Notes: generated by a model not told the origin, from the letters alone. A stretch of DNA of 64,000 nucleotides from an uncultured Lachnospiraceae bacterium (GCA_947367855.1 CANBFE010000019.1:9040-73039), one strand, 5' to 3'; positions 44,172 through 53,529 are shown, counted from the stretch's first letter. Made by a program: numbers and translations.

Positions 44172-45944
44172 ATGGCGCAGATTTTGAAGAAATTGAATGT
44201 GTTGCTGGACGGAAAGCAGAAAAGAACCATGGCAGGGCTTGTGGTGCTGATGGTTATCGGCGCCTTTCTGCAGACTGCAGGCGTGGGGATGCTGGTCCAG
44301 GTGGTCAGCGTGGTGGTGGACCCCCGGTCCGTGGAGAACAGCGCCCTGGTAAGGGGCTTTTATGATTTTCTGGGATGCAGGGATTTCCAGAGCTTTTCCG
44401 TGACTGTGATGGTGCTTCTCACAGTGACCTTTGGGGTGAAGAATCTGTTTCTGTTTCTGCAGCAGAAGCTGACATTTGCCTTTGTGTACACCAATCAGTT
44501 CAGGACATCCGAGCGGATGATGCGGAATTACCTGCGGAGAGGCTATGAATTTTACCTGAATGCGGATACCGCTGTGGTGCAGAGAAGCATTACCTCAGAT
44601 GTAAACAATATGTATGCCCTGATTCTGGCCCTGCTCCAGCTGGTGTCGGACGGGGTGGTGTCCCTGTTTGTGATAGGGTACTGTCTGATGACCAACGGAC
44701 TGATGACAGTTCTGTTGGCATTTTCCCTGGGGATTTTGATGGCAGTGGTGAAAAAGGTGCTGAAACCTGTGATGTACAGGGCGGGAAAGGAAAACCAGGA
44801 TTACTACAGCAGCCTGTTCAAATGGATTTCACAGACAGTCCAGGGAATCAAGGAAGTGAAGGTTACCTGCAAGGAGCAGTATTTTGTGGAGGAGTACTGC
44901 AGATGCGGCAGGGGGTATGTGGAGGCTGTGCAGCGGCGGGATCTGTACAACAATGTGCCCAAGCTTCTCATAGAGACTGTCTGCATTGCGGTGATGATGG
45001 GGTATATGATAGCGCTTACCCTTCTGGGAAGCGGCACTGGGAATATGCTGGAGGTGCTGACCACTCTGGCGGCTGCGGCCTTTGTGCTTCTTCCTGCCGT
45101 GAACAGGATCAACAATCAGATGAATGCCATTTCCTTCTGTGAACCCTTCTTTATGGGGGTCAGCGACAATCTGCAGGAAGAGATCGGCGATGCAAGGGTG
45201 GACATGTCCTTTGCCACGGACGAGGAGGAGAAGCTTCCCCTGAAGCAGTCCATAGAATTAAAGGATATCGTCTATGCCTATCCCAACAGCGACAAGCTGA
45301 TCTTTGATCATGCGGACCTCACCATACCGGTGGGCTCCGCAGTGGGAATCGTGGGAACCTCCGGGGCGGGAAAGAGCACCCTGGTGGATATTCTTCTGGG
45401 GCTTCTGGAGGTGAGGGAAGGCTCCATCCTGGCGGACGGACAGAACGTGAAAGGCCATTACAGGAAGTTTCTGAAAAATATCGGTTACATTCCCCAGATG
45501 ATTTTCATGCTGGACGACACCATCAGAAGGAATGTGGCCTTTGGCGTGCAGGACGGTAAGGTGGATGAGGACAGGGTCTGGGAGGTGCTTCGGGAAGCGA
45601 GGCTGGACGAATTTGTGAAGTCTCTTCCGGAGGGCCTGGACACAGGAATAGGGGAGCGGGGAATCCGGCTTTCCGGCGGGCAGAGGCAGCGGATCGGCAT
45701 TGCCCGGGCGCTTTACTATGACCCGGAGGTGCTGATTCTGGACGAGGCCACGTCCGCTTTGGACAATGACACGGAAGGCGCCATTATGGAGTCCATCAAC
45801 AGTCTTCACGGCAGGAAGACACTGATCATTATAGCGCACAGACTGCAGACCATCGAGAAGTGCGAACTGGTCTACCGGGTGGAGGACGGAAAACTGGTCC
45901 GGGAACGGGAAGGCGTGGAAAAGGGAGAAAGAGAAAGGGATTGA
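44172..45944 (+). CDS. ABC transporter, PglK-like lipid-linked sugar exporter
   Basis: A 590-residue half-transporter with six N-terminal helices and a C-terminal ATPase. Walker A is 'GTSGAGKST' (about residues 395-403), the signature is 'IRLSGGQRQRIGIARAL' near 500, Walker B is 'VLILDEATSALD'. The layout is that of PglK/MsbA flippases. No Wzx-type flippase is encoded in the window, so this protein may carry the lipid-linked unit outside. Other cargoes, such as a lipid or peptide, cannot be excluded. It is between the GT52-like gene and pseF. Confidence 0.85.
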   Translation: MAQILKKLNVLLDGKQKRTMAGLVVLMVIGAFLQTAGVGMLVQVVSVVVDPRSVENSALVRGFYDFLGCRDFQSFSVTVMVLLTVTFGVKNLFLFLQQKLTFAFVYTNQFRTSERMMRNYLRRGYEFYLNADTAVVQRSITSDVNNMYALILALLQLVSDGVVSLFVIGYCLMTNGLMTVLLAFSLGILMAVVKKVLKPVMYRAGKENQDYYSSLFKWISQTVQGIKEVKVTCKEQYFVEEYCRCGRGYVEAVQRRDLYNNVPKLLIETVCIAVMMGYMIALTLLGSGTGNMLEVLTTLAAAAFVLLPAVNRINNQMNAISFCEPFFMGVSDNLQEEIGDARVDMSFATDEEEKLPLKQSIELKDIVYAYPNSDKLIFDHADLTIPVGSAVGIVGTSGAGKSTLVDILLGLLEVREGSILADGQNVKGHYRKFLKNIGYIPQMIFMLDDTIRRNVAFGVQDGKVDEDRVWEVLREARLDEFVKSLPEGLDTGIGERGIRLSGGQRQRIGIARALYYDPEVLILDEATSALDNDTEGAIMESINSLHGRKTLIIIAHRLQTIEKCELVYRVEDGKLVREREGVEKGERERD

Positions 45945-45948
45945 AAAG

Positions 45949-46647
45949 ATGAAAAAATTGGCGGTTATCACGGCCAGGGGAGGAAGCAAGCGGATTCCCC
46001 ATAAAAATATAAAGGATTTCTGCGGCAGGCCCATACTTGCCTATTCCATTGAGGCAGCCCTGAAATCAGGGGTTTTTGACACTGTGATGGTGTCCACTGA
46101 CGATAAGGAGATTGCCCGTGTGGCAGAGGAGTGCGGGGCGGAGGTGCCCTTCTTCCGGAGCGGGGAGACTTCCGGGGATTTCGCCACAACGGCCCAGGTG
46201 CTTTTGGAGGTGCTTGAGGAGTACGGGAAGAGGGGACAGTATTTTGACCTGTTCTGCTGTATTTATCCCACGGCCCCCTTCCTCACGGCAGAGAGGCTGA
46301 GGGAGGCCATGGAGCTTCTGGAGAGCTCCGGAGCGGACTGCGTGCATCCTGTGGTGCGCTTTGGCTTTCCGCCCCAGCGCTGCCTGGTGATGGAGGACGG
46401 GTATCTGAAATTCAAGTGGCCGGAGTACCGCAATACCAGATCCCAGGATCTGGAGCCTTTTTACCATGATGTGGGACAGTTCTACTGCCTGAACAGGGCC
46501 AGTTTTGCCAGGCAGAAAACCACGGTGATGGAGAAGACCATTCCTGTGGTTCTGTCGGAGCTGGAGATCCAGGATATCGACACGGAAGAGGACTGGAGAG
46601 TGGCGGAGGCCAAGTACCGTCTGCTGCGCGGCGGGATTGTGGAGTGA
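45949..46647 (+). CDS. pseF: CMP-pseudaminic acid synthetase PseF (cytidylyltransferase)
   Basis: Activates a nonulosonic acid with CTP. The 232-residue protein has the CMP-sugar synthetase start 'VITARGGSKRIPHKNIKDF' (residues 6-24), 'AYSIEAALKSGVFD', 'FCCIYPTAPFLTAERL' and the end 'ELEIQDIDTEEDW'. Related enzymes use Neu5Ac or legionaminic acid; the neighbours PseG, PseB, PseC and PseH support pseudaminic acid. It begins four bases after the ABC transporter stop. Confidence 0.9.
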   Translation: MKKLAVITARGGSKRIPHKNIKDFCGRPILAYSIEAALKSGVFDTVMVSTDDKEIARVAEECGAEVPFFRSGETSGDFATTAQVLLEVLEEYGKRGQYFDLFCCIYPTAPFLTAERLREAMELLESSGADCVHPVVRFGFPPQRCLVMEDGYLKFKWPEYRNTRSQDLEPFYHDVGQFYCLNRASFARQKTTVMEKTIPVVLSELEIQDIDTEEDWRVAEAKYRLLRGGIVE

Positions 46648-46680
46648 GCGCAGGGCGCGGGGACAGAGGGACAGGAGGAA

Positions 46681-47712
46681 ATGCGGATGATCTGGATTCG
46701 GGCGGACGCCAACCATAAGATAGGTTCAGGGCATGTGATGCGCTGCCTTTCCATTGCCGGGGAGCTGAAACGGCAGGGAGAGGAGGTCTGCTTTCTGGTG
46801 GCGGATGAGGAATCCCTGCCGCTGCTTCAGGCCAGGGGACAGGAATTTCTGGTTCTGCATTCCGATTACCTGGAGCCGGAGGGGGAACTGGAACGCCTGG
46901 AAGAGCTTCTGCGGGAGCGGAAACCGGACTTTTTCCTGGCGGACAGCTATTATGTGACCGAAGCGTATCTGAGCAGGGTCAGGAGGCTGGTTCCCGTGGG
47001 ATATCTGGACGATCTGGGCCGCGACTTTGCGGTGGATCTTCTGATCAATTACAATATTTTCTGCGACGATTTTTCGTACAAAATGATGCCGCGGGACAAA
47101 ATGCTGACGGGAGTGGCCTATGCGCCGCTGCGGAAGGAATTTTCGGGGGTAAGCTACAGGGTGCGGGAGAAAGCGGCCAGGGTGCTGATCACCACCGGGG
47201 GCAGCGACGGGTACAATCTGGCGGGACAGCTGTTGGAAAGGGTTCTGTCACATCCTCCGGCTTCCGGGCTGGAGTACCGGGTGGTAAGCGGCGCCTATAA
47301 CCAACACCTGGAAAAACTGGAAGCTCTGGCCGCAGGGCGTCCCAATGTCCGGATATACAGCAATGTCAGTCAGATGCAGGAGCTGATGAAAGAATGTGAC
47401 ATTGCTGTCAGCGCAGGGGGATCCACCCTGTACGAGCTGTGCGCTGTGGGAGTGCCCATGATCTGCTTTTCCTTTGTGGAGAGCCAGGGACGCATTGTGG
47501 AATGCTTCCGGGAGAAGGACCTGGTCTGTTACGGGGGAAGCTATCTCACCCTGGGAAAACAGCTGTTGGAGGATATAACTGACAATATTGTCAGGTTAAT
47601 GGAAGACCCGGCGCTGCGGCGAAAGTACAGCGAAAAAATGAAATCCCTTGTGGACGGGCAGGGCGCCGCAAGGATTGCAGAAAGGCTGACAGCCGGGAGG
47701 AAGGGATTATGA
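46681..47712 (+). CDS. pseG: UDP-2,4-diacetamido-trideoxy-altropyranose hydrolase PseG
   Basis: Removes UDP from the PseH product before PseI condensation. The 343-residue GT-B-like protein has 'IRADANHKIGSGHVMRCLSI' (residues 6-25), 'RVLITTGGSDGYNL', 'AVSAGGSTLYELCAVGVPMI' and a UDP-binding C-terminal half. It follows pseF with 33 bases between. The next gene starts within its stop (ATGA overlap). A pseI gene, normally adjacent to pseG or pseF, is not found in the window. Confidence 0.92.
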   Translation: MRMIWIRADANHKIGSGHVMRCLSIAGELKRQGEEVCFLVADEESLPLLQARGQEFLVLHSDYLEPEGELERLEELLRERKPDFFLADSYYVTEAYLSRVRRLVPVGYLDDLGRDFAVDLLINYNIFCDDFSYKMMPRDKMLTGVAYAPLRKEFSGVSYRVREKAARVLITTGGSDGYNLAGQLLERVLSHPPASGLEYRVVSGAYNQHLEKLEALAAGRPNVRIYSNVSQMQELMKECDIAVSAGGSTLYELCAVGVPMICFSFVESQGRIVECFREKDLVCYGGSYLTLGKQLLEDITDNIVRLMEDPALRRKYSEKMKSLVDGQGAARIAERLTAGRKGL

Positions 47713-48554
47713 GAAGCTTGTCCGGCAGGAGAATGGCAGTATACGGTATGTTTTCCGCAGTGCTGTTCCTGGCGCTGTTCCTGGCAACCTTCCGCAGGAG
47801 AACGGACGGAATGGAAAGGCAGCAGGTCAGCATCGTTGCTTTCGGGGACAGCGTTTTCGGGGAGGTTCGGGATGAGACCTCCGTTCCGGCCCTGCTGCAG
47901 GAACTGACAGGAAAGTCAGTGTACAATGCCGGTATGGGCGGGACCTGTATGGCAAGGCAGCCCCAGGGGCGGAGAATGGACTATGGAAAGGATTCCCTGT
48001 CCATGGTGGGACTGGCCAGGGCCGTCGGAACGGACGACTTCGGGGTGCAGCAGACCGTGCGGATGCGGGAGACCAATGCGGAATATTTTGAGGAAGACAT
48101 TGACAGACTGGAGACCATAGATTTCTCCCGGGTGGAAACAGTGCTGATTCAGCAGGGGGTCAATGATTACCATGCGGGGATTCCCATTGAGAACCCGGAG
48201 GAGCCCTATGACGAGTATACTTTTCTGGGCGCTTTGAGGACTACGGTGGCATATCTGCGCAGGGCCAATCCCGATGTCCGGATTGTGCTGGTCACCCCCA
48301 CCTATACCTGGTATATTTTCACCGGGCTTACCTGTGAGGAGGCGGACCAGGGGGGAGGTTTTCTGGAAGAATATGTGGAAGCGGAGCTTGGGGTGGCGGA
48401 GGAGCTGGGGATTGAGGTCATAGATATGTATCATGATTTTTTCCCCCACGAGACCTGGGAGGATAAGGATGTGTACACCAGGGACGGTCTCCATCCCAAC
48501 GGGGAAGGCCGGGAAAAGCTGGCCCGGCGCATAGCGGAAGTGTTGGAGGGATAA
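47709..48554 (+). CDS. Membrane-anchored SGNH hydrolase
   Basis: A 281-residue protein with one N-terminal helix (about residues 10-28). Block I is 'IVAFGDSVFGEV' with Ser48, block II is 'NAGMGGTCM', block III is 'QQGVNDYHAG' and block V is 'TRDGLHPNGEGR'. All catalytic residues of a GDSL-type esterase or acyltransferase are present. It is translated in overlap with pseG, so it may deacetylate or acetylate the pseudaminic-acid-containing polymer outside the cell. That role is inferred from the overlap alone. Confidence 0.84.
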   Translation: MRSLSGRRMAVYGMFSAVLFLALFLATFRRRTDGMERQQVSIVAFGDSVFGEVRDETSVPALLQELTGKSVYNAGMGGTCMARQPQGRRMDYGKDSLSMVGLARAVGTDDFGVQQTVRMRETNAEYFEEDIDRLETIDFSRVETVLIQQGVNDYHAGIPIENPEEPYDEYTFLGALRTTVAYLRRANPDVRIVLVTPTYTWYIFTGLTCEEADQGGGFLEEYVEAELGVAEELGIEVIDMYHDFFPHETWEDKDVYTRDGLHPNGEGREKLARRIAEVLEG

Positions 48555-48574
48555 CAGACAGAAGGAGGATGGGA

Positions 48575-50140
48575 ATGAAGTCACCCGCAGAGGTATTTCG
48601 GCTTGTATACGGAAAAATCAGGAAGGAGTGGAAGGCTGCGTTTCTGGGCTGTTTTCTGGCAGGGGTGCTGGTCCATATGCCGGTGCTGCTGTCGGACATT
48701 CCAAACCATGACGGACTGGACAGTATGTATTTTGACCAGAATATGATCACATCCGGCAGATGGTTTCTCACTGTGGCCTGTGGAATTTCCTCCTACTATA
48801 CCATTCCCTGGTTCATCGGTCTTCTGGGGCTTTTCTACCTAAGCTGCGCCGCCGCTGCGGTGTGTGAGCTTCTGGAAGTGAGAAAAGCATGGGCAGGGGC
48901 AGTGGTGGGAGGCCTTATGGCCGTATTTCCGGCAGTGGCCTCCACATTTGCCTATGTGTTTACCCTGGACGGTTATATGATGGGGATTCTGCTGGCTGTA
49001 CTGGCAGTGCTGTTTACCAAAAAGCTGCGGCTGGGTTTTCTGCCGGGGGCGGTGTGCCTTGCCCTCAGCATGGGCATATATCAGGCCTATCTGCCGGTGG
49101 CCATGATACTTTCCCTGTTCTCCATTCTGATGCTGCCGGGAGGGGAAAGTGCGGAGAAGCCCCTTTCCGGAGGAGTGATCCCGGGCATCCTGCGTTATCT
49201 GTATATGGGAATCCTGGGCGCCGGGCTGTATTACAGTCTTCTGCAGGTGTTGTTAAAAATGCAGGGAAAACAGCTGGATACCTATCAGGGAATCGACGGC
49301 ATGATGTCCGGAGCCTCGTCGGGAAGGGGAATCCTTGGGACTGCGGCAGATATGTACCGGGATTTTTTCCGTTTTTCCTTTGGGGGAAATGTGCTGTTTC
49401 AGAATGTGTTTTCCGCGCTGGCCTGGATTTTGCTGGCCGTGACTGCGGCATGGGCGGGGATTTTGTGGTGCCGCAAAAGAAAATACTGGAAGAATCCGGT
49501 TTTGCTGGTTATAATGATAGCAGTGCTGTTTGCCCTGCCGGGGGCCACCAATATCATTCTGCTTGTCTCCCCGGGGGTGAATTATCATCTGCTGATGCGT
49601 TATCAGTGGGTGCTGTATGCCGTGGGCGCGGTGGCCCTGGGTGCAGGCTGCAGGGAGGAGGAATCCGGGGGATCCTGGCAGGAGTGGACAGCGCTCCTGG
49701 CGGCGGTTCTTCTGATTTTCTGCTATTGCATCACGGACAATATCGCCTATGCCAATCTGCAGAGGCGGTATGAGAAGACCTATGCCTACTGTGTGAGACT
49801 GTTGGACAGGATAGAGCAGACGGAAGGCTATTACCAGGGAATTCCTGTGGCCATGGTGGGCGTGGTGGGGGATGAGGTTTACCCGGTAACGGATATCACC
49901 CTTCCCGTGACTTCCGGGATGATCGGCATGAGCGGGGACAGCCTGCTGTATATGGGGAAAAACTATGAGATTTTTATCCGGAATTATCTGGGGGCAACCC
50001 TGAACCTGCTGCCTGCGGAGGCTATGGAGGAGATGTATTATTCGGAAGAATACATTGCCATGGACAGCTTTCCGGGAAAGGATTCCATCCGCGTCATTGA
50101 CGGGATTATGTACATTAAGACAGAGAATGCCACGCGCTGA
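48575..50140 (+). CDS. GtrII-like membrane glucosyltransferase
   Basis: A 521-residue protein with about ten helices and the GtrII start 'LLSDIPNHDGLDSMYFDQN' (about residues 40-58), followed by 'SGRWFLTVACGISSYYTIPW' and 'GMGIYQAYLPVAM'-like 'ALSMGIYQAYLPVAM'. GtrII proteins of phages and bacteria move a glucose from polyprenyl phosphate to O-antigen. I chose ATG 48575, six bases after AAGGAGG, over ATG 48569. The following gene encodes a GtrB-like enzyme that would load its sugar donor, so the two form a functional pair. Confidence 0.82.
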   Translation: MKSPAEVFRLVYGKIRKEWKAAFLGCFLAGVLVHMPVLLSDIPNHDGLDSMYFDQNMITSGRWFLTVACGISSYYTIPWFIGLLGLFYLSCAAAAVCELLEVRKAWAGAVVGGLMAVFPAVASTFAYVFTLDGYMMGILLAVLAVLFTKKLRLGFLPGAVCLALSMGIYQAYLPVAMILSLFSILMLPGGESAEKPLSGGVIPGILRYLYMGILGAGLYYSLLQVLLKMQGKQLDTYQGIDGMMSGASSGRGILGTAADMYRDFFRFSFGGNVLFQNVFSALAWILLAVTAAWAGILWCRKRKYWKNPVLLVIMIAVLFALPGATNIILLVSPGVNYHLLMRYQWVLYAVGAVALGAGCREEESGGSWQEWTALLAAVLLIFCYCITDNIAYANLQRRYEKTYAYCVRLLDRIEQTEGYYQGIPVAMVGVVGDEVYPVTDITLPVTSGMIGMSGDSLLYMGKNYEIFIRNYLGATLNLLPAEAMEEMYYSEEYIAMDSFPGKDSIRVIDGIMYIKTENATR

Positions 50141-50167
50141 GTGTGGAGAAACCGGGGTCAGGAGTAA

Positions 50168-51127
50168 ATGGCTTTATTATCAATTGTTCTGCCGGCATAT
50201 AACGAGGAAGAGAATATAGCGAATACTGCGGAAGTGCTGTCCGGACTTATGGAGGAAAACAGGATTGACTACGAACTTATATTTGTAAGCGACGGCTCCA
50301 GGGACGGGACTTTTTCGGAGATCCGGAAGGCTGCGGAAGCAAACCCCAGGATCCGCGGGGAGGAGTTTTCGCGCAATTTCGGCAAGGAGGCCGCCATTTT
50401 TGCGGGACTGGAGATGAGCAGGGGCAATGCCGTCATTGTGATGGACTGTGATCTGCAGCATCCGCCGGAAATGATTCCCTTGATGTGGGAGAAATGGAAG
50501 GCAGGGGCAGAGGTGGTTGAGGGCATTAAGCTGAGCAGGGGAAGGGAAAGCCTGGGACACAGGCTTTCGGCAGGACTGTTCTATAAGATTATGAGTAATC
50601 TGATCAGGATGGACATGAATGCGTCCTCAGATTTCAAGCTTCTGGACCGCAAGGTGGTGGACGTGCTGCTGACGCTGCCGGAGCGCAATACTTTTTTCCG
50701 GGCGCTGAGTTTCTGGGTGGGATTCCGGACGGATTCGGTCTCCTATGAAGTGCGGGACAGACAGTACGGGCAGAGCAAGTGGTCCTTTTTCAGCCTGATG
50801 AAATATGCCGTTACCAATGCCACGTCCTTCAGTACGCTTCCCCTTCAGCTGGTGACGGTAATGGGACTGGTCTCCATACTGTTCAGCCTGGTTCTGTTTG
50901 TGCAGACACTGGTAAAGTATCTCTCCGGAACTGCAGTGGAGGGGTTTACAACGGTAATTCTGCTGATCCTGATCATCGGGGGCTTTCTGATGCTGAGCCT
51001 TGGAATCATCGGCCATTACATTGCCAGAATTTATGAGGAAGTGAAGGGACGGCCCAAATATATCGTCAGCAGGAGAACTGGGCAGAAGACGGAAGAGGAA
51101 ACAGGATCGGAAGATCAGAAACTGTAA
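50168..51127 (+). CDS. GtrB-like polyprenyl-phosphate glycosyltransferase
   Basis: A 319-residue GT2 enzyme with 'IVLPAYNEEENIANTAEVL', 'VSDGSRDGTFSEI', 'FSRNFGKEAAIFAGL', 'MDCDLQHPPEMI' and two C-terminal helices ending 'RPKYIVSRR'. It is very similar in pattern to the protein at 11483. AGGAG precedes ATG 50168. The neighbour at 48575 is the likely partner that uses the lipid-linked sugar. Its short gap of 28 bases supports a joint role. Confidence 0.88.
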   Translation: MALLSIVLPAYNEEENIANTAEVLSGLMEENRIDYELIFVSDGSRDGTFSEIRKAAEANPRIRGEEFSRNFGKEAAIFAGLEMSRGNAVIVMDCDLQHPPEMIPLMWEKWKAGAEVVEGIKLSRGRESLGHRLSAGLFYKIMSNLIRMDMNASSDFKLLDRKVVDVLLTLPERNTFFRALSFWVGFRTDSVSYEVRDRQYGQSKWSFFSLMKYAVTNATSFSTLPLQLVTVMGLVSILFSLVLFVQTLVKYLSGTAVEGFTTVILLILIIGGFLMLSLGIIGHYIARIYEEVKGRPKYIVSRRTGQKTEEETGSEDQKL

Positions 51128-51149
51128 CGGGAAGGAAGAGAGGTTAGCC

Positions 51150-52280
51150 ATGATCAATTTTAACGTACCGCCTTATGCGGAAAAAGCATATGAATATATA
51201 CGGGAATGCGTGGAAAAACAGAAAATATGCGGAGACGGAGCCTATACGCAAAAGTGCAACCAGTGGATTGAGAAGAATACGGGAACTGCAAAATGTCTGC
51301 TGACCACTTCCTGTACCCATGCCACGGAGCTGGCGGCGCTGCTGCTTCCACAGATCGGCAGGGGGGATGAGGTCATCATGCCTTCCTTTACCTTTGTATC
51401 CACAGCCGATGCCTTTGTGCTCCGGGGAGCGGTGCCTGTGTTTGTGGATATACGTCCGGATACAATGAATATAGACGAAAAACTGATAGAATCTGCCGTG
51501 ACGGAGCGCACCAGGGCCATTGTGCCTGTGCATTATGCAGGCGTCGCCTGCGAGATGGATTCCATTATGGAGACCGCAGAGCGCCATGGACTTGCAGTGA
51601 TTGAGGATGCGGCCCAGGGAATCATGTCCACCTATAAGGGAAAGGCACTGGGAACCTTCGGCAATTTTGGCTGCTTCAGCTTTCATGAGACGAAAAACTA
51701 CAGTATGGGAGAGGGCGGAGCGCTGCTGATCCGGGACCCCGGGGATGTGGAGGCGGCAGAGATTATCCGGGAGAAGGGCACCAACCGGAGCAAATATAAC
51801 CGGGGGCAGATCGACAAGTACACCTGGATCAATTACGGTTCCTCCTATCTGCCCAGCGACATGAATGCAGCCTATCTGTATGCGCAGCTGGAGATCGCGG
51901 AGGAGATTAATGAGGCGAGACTGGCCTGTTGGAACCGTTACTATGAAAATCTGAGGCCTCTGGCGGAGGCGGGAAAAATAGAGCTTCCTGTGGTTCCGGA
52001 GGGCTGTGTGCACAATGGGCACATGTTCTACATCAAGACGGCGGATATTGAGGAGCGGACAGAGTTTATCGCTTACCTCAAAAAGAGGGAAGTCCACGCG
52101 GTATTTCATTACGTTCCTCTCCACACGGCTCCTGCCGGACTGAAATTTGGCAGATTCCACGGGGAGGACAGATATACCACCAGGGAGAGCGAACGCCTGG
52201 TACGTCTGCCCATGTATTACGGGCTGAAACAGGAACAGGTGGATTATATCTGTGATACCGTAAAAGAATTTTATGCTTGA
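51150..52280 (+). CDS. wecE: dTDP-4-amino-4,6-dideoxygalactose transaminase WecE (RffA)
   Basis: A PLP-dependent DegT-type aminotransferase of 376 residues. It has 'CTHATELAALLL', 'FVDIRPDTMNIDE', the PLP lysine Lys182 in 'CFSFHETKNYSMGEGGALL' and the WecE-specific stretch 'EKGTNRSKYNRGQIDKYTW' followed by 'INYGSSYLPSDMNAAYL'. It makes dTDP-fucosamine (4-amino-4,6-dideoxygalactose) from the 4-keto sugar. RmlA and RmlB, which supply that substrate, are not encoded in the window. GGAAGGAAGAGAGG lies upstream. Confidence 0.9.
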   Translation: MINFNVPPYAEKAYEYIRECVEKQKICGDGAYTQKCNQWIEKNTGTAKCLLTTSCTHATELAALLLPQIGRGDEVIMPSFTFVSTADAFVLRGAVPVFVDIRPDTMNIDEKLIESAVTERTRAIVPVHYAGVACEMDSIMETAERHGLAVIEDAAQGIMSTYKGKALGTFGNFGCFSFHETKNYSMGEGGALLIRDPGDVEAAEIIREKGTNRSKYNRGQIDKYTWINYGSSYLPSDMNAAYLYAQLEIAEEINEARLACWNRYYENLRPLAEAGKIELPVVPEGCVHNGHMFYIKTADIEERTEFIAYLKKREVHAVFHYVPLHTAPAGLKFGRFHGEDRYTTRESERLVRLPMYYGLKQEQVDYICDTVKEFYA

Positions 52281-52314
52281 GGAAGGAACCGGAATCGGTG
52301 ACGGCAGGAGAGGG

Positions 52315-53529
52315 ATGCAGTTGGGAAAGAAGGCGGCCGTCCATGTGGGGGCGGTGATCAGGGGAACGCTTTTCATAGGGTTTTCGGTTCAGATTCTGCT
52401 GGGACTGGCCTGGATGGGGGCCAATTTCCTGTCCAGGCAGGATTTTCCCGAGCCGGAGTCCGCCCTGTACAGGGCGCTTGCGGGGCTGACGGGCGAGAAT
52501 CCGCAGATCCTGTATCTGCTGCAGCTGGGAGCGGCGTTTTATGCGGTATCCCTTTTTCTGAACACCCTGTTGGGAGAGATACGGCAGGGGGATTCCTGGG
52601 GCAGATGCCGCAGAATATGGGAGATACTGGCAGTGATGACCTATCCCTTTGCCATGCAGTGTCATCTGGCGGTGCTGCCGTTTTCCCTGATGGGAACGCT
52701 GCTGTTTCTGCTGTTTTCTTTTCTGGCGCAGCTTCTGCTCTGCAGGAAAGGGAAAGAGGAGCAGGGGAAAAAGCGCCGGATGCCAGAGCTGTCTGTGGGA
52801 ATCCTTCTCTGCGGGGCACTGTGGTTTGCTTTTTGCCTGGATCCGGGGGACGGGGAAAAACCGGGACGCAGCCTGGAGGCAGCCATGGCAAGCCGTTTTG
52901 CCTGGTTTACCATGTGGAACGATCAGGGACTATGGGACCCGGAGCTTCAGGAGACAGTGAAGGATGTTCTGTGGGAGAGCGGGTACTGTCCGGGTAACAT
53001 GGAGATTCTGGAAAAGGCCATGGAGGAGAGACTGGAGCCGGAGGAGGCAGGGAAATATTACCTGCAGATGGCGGAGACAGGGTGGAAATATCACAGACCC
53101 ATGGTCATCCGGCAGATCGGCTGGGATGTGCTGGGATATCTTGTAACTCCGGTTGTAGTCCAACTGCAGCTTCAGGGGGAAGCCTATGACTCCTATACCG
53201 GAAGAAACTATGAGGCCATGGGCGGGCATTGCCCTGCGCTGACAGGATACTATGTGGATTACGGATGCTGGTGGTTTAAGGCATCCCTGCTTCTGGCACT
53301 GGTTTCTGGCGGGGTCCTGGTTCTGTCCGGAAGAAGCCGGAGACCGGGACCCGGGGTGGCCGCCGTGGCTGTCTGCATGGCGGTTATGGGGCTGCTGGCG
53401 CTTGCGCTCACCATGCGGGGTGCAGGGATCATGGATTATAAATATACAGTGACTGCAGGCGGCCTGTGGCTGGCTTTTGCGCTTCTGGCCATGGGAGACA
53501 CAGGGCGGGAAAGGGATAGAAGACAATGA
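52315..53529 (+). CDS. Membrane protein of unknown function
   Basis: About 404 residues with roughly six or seven helices in two groups (about residues 15-160 and 325-395) around a soluble middle. The middle has 'FAWFTMWNDQGLWDPELQ' and 'GYCPGNMEILEKAMEERL'. No family is recognised. Starts at ATG 52273, ATG 52315 and TTG 52321 are possible; AGGAG lies just before 52315. It is between wecE and the second DUF6077-like pair and overlaps the next gene by ATGA. A glycan-related role is inferred from position. Confidence 0.62.
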   Translation: MQLGKKAAVHVGAVIRGTLFIGFSVQILLGLAWMGANFLSRQDFPEPESALYRALAGLTGENPQILYLLQLGAAFYAVSLFLNTLLGEIRQGDSWGRCRRIWEILAVMTYPFAMQCHLAVLPFSLMGTLLFLLFSFLAQLLLCRKGKEEQGKKRRMPELSVGILLCGALWFAFCLDPGDGEKPGRSLEAAMASRFAWFTMWNDQGLWDPELQETVKDVLWESGYCPGNMEILEKAMEERLEPEEAGKYYLQMAETGWKYHRPMVIRQIGWDVLGYLVTPVVVQLQLQGEAYDSYTGRNYEAMGGHCPALTGYYVDYGCWWFKASLLLALVSGGVLVLSGRSRRPGPGVAAVAVCMAVMGLLALALTMRGAGIMDYKYTVTAGGLWLAFALLAMGDTGRERDRRQ

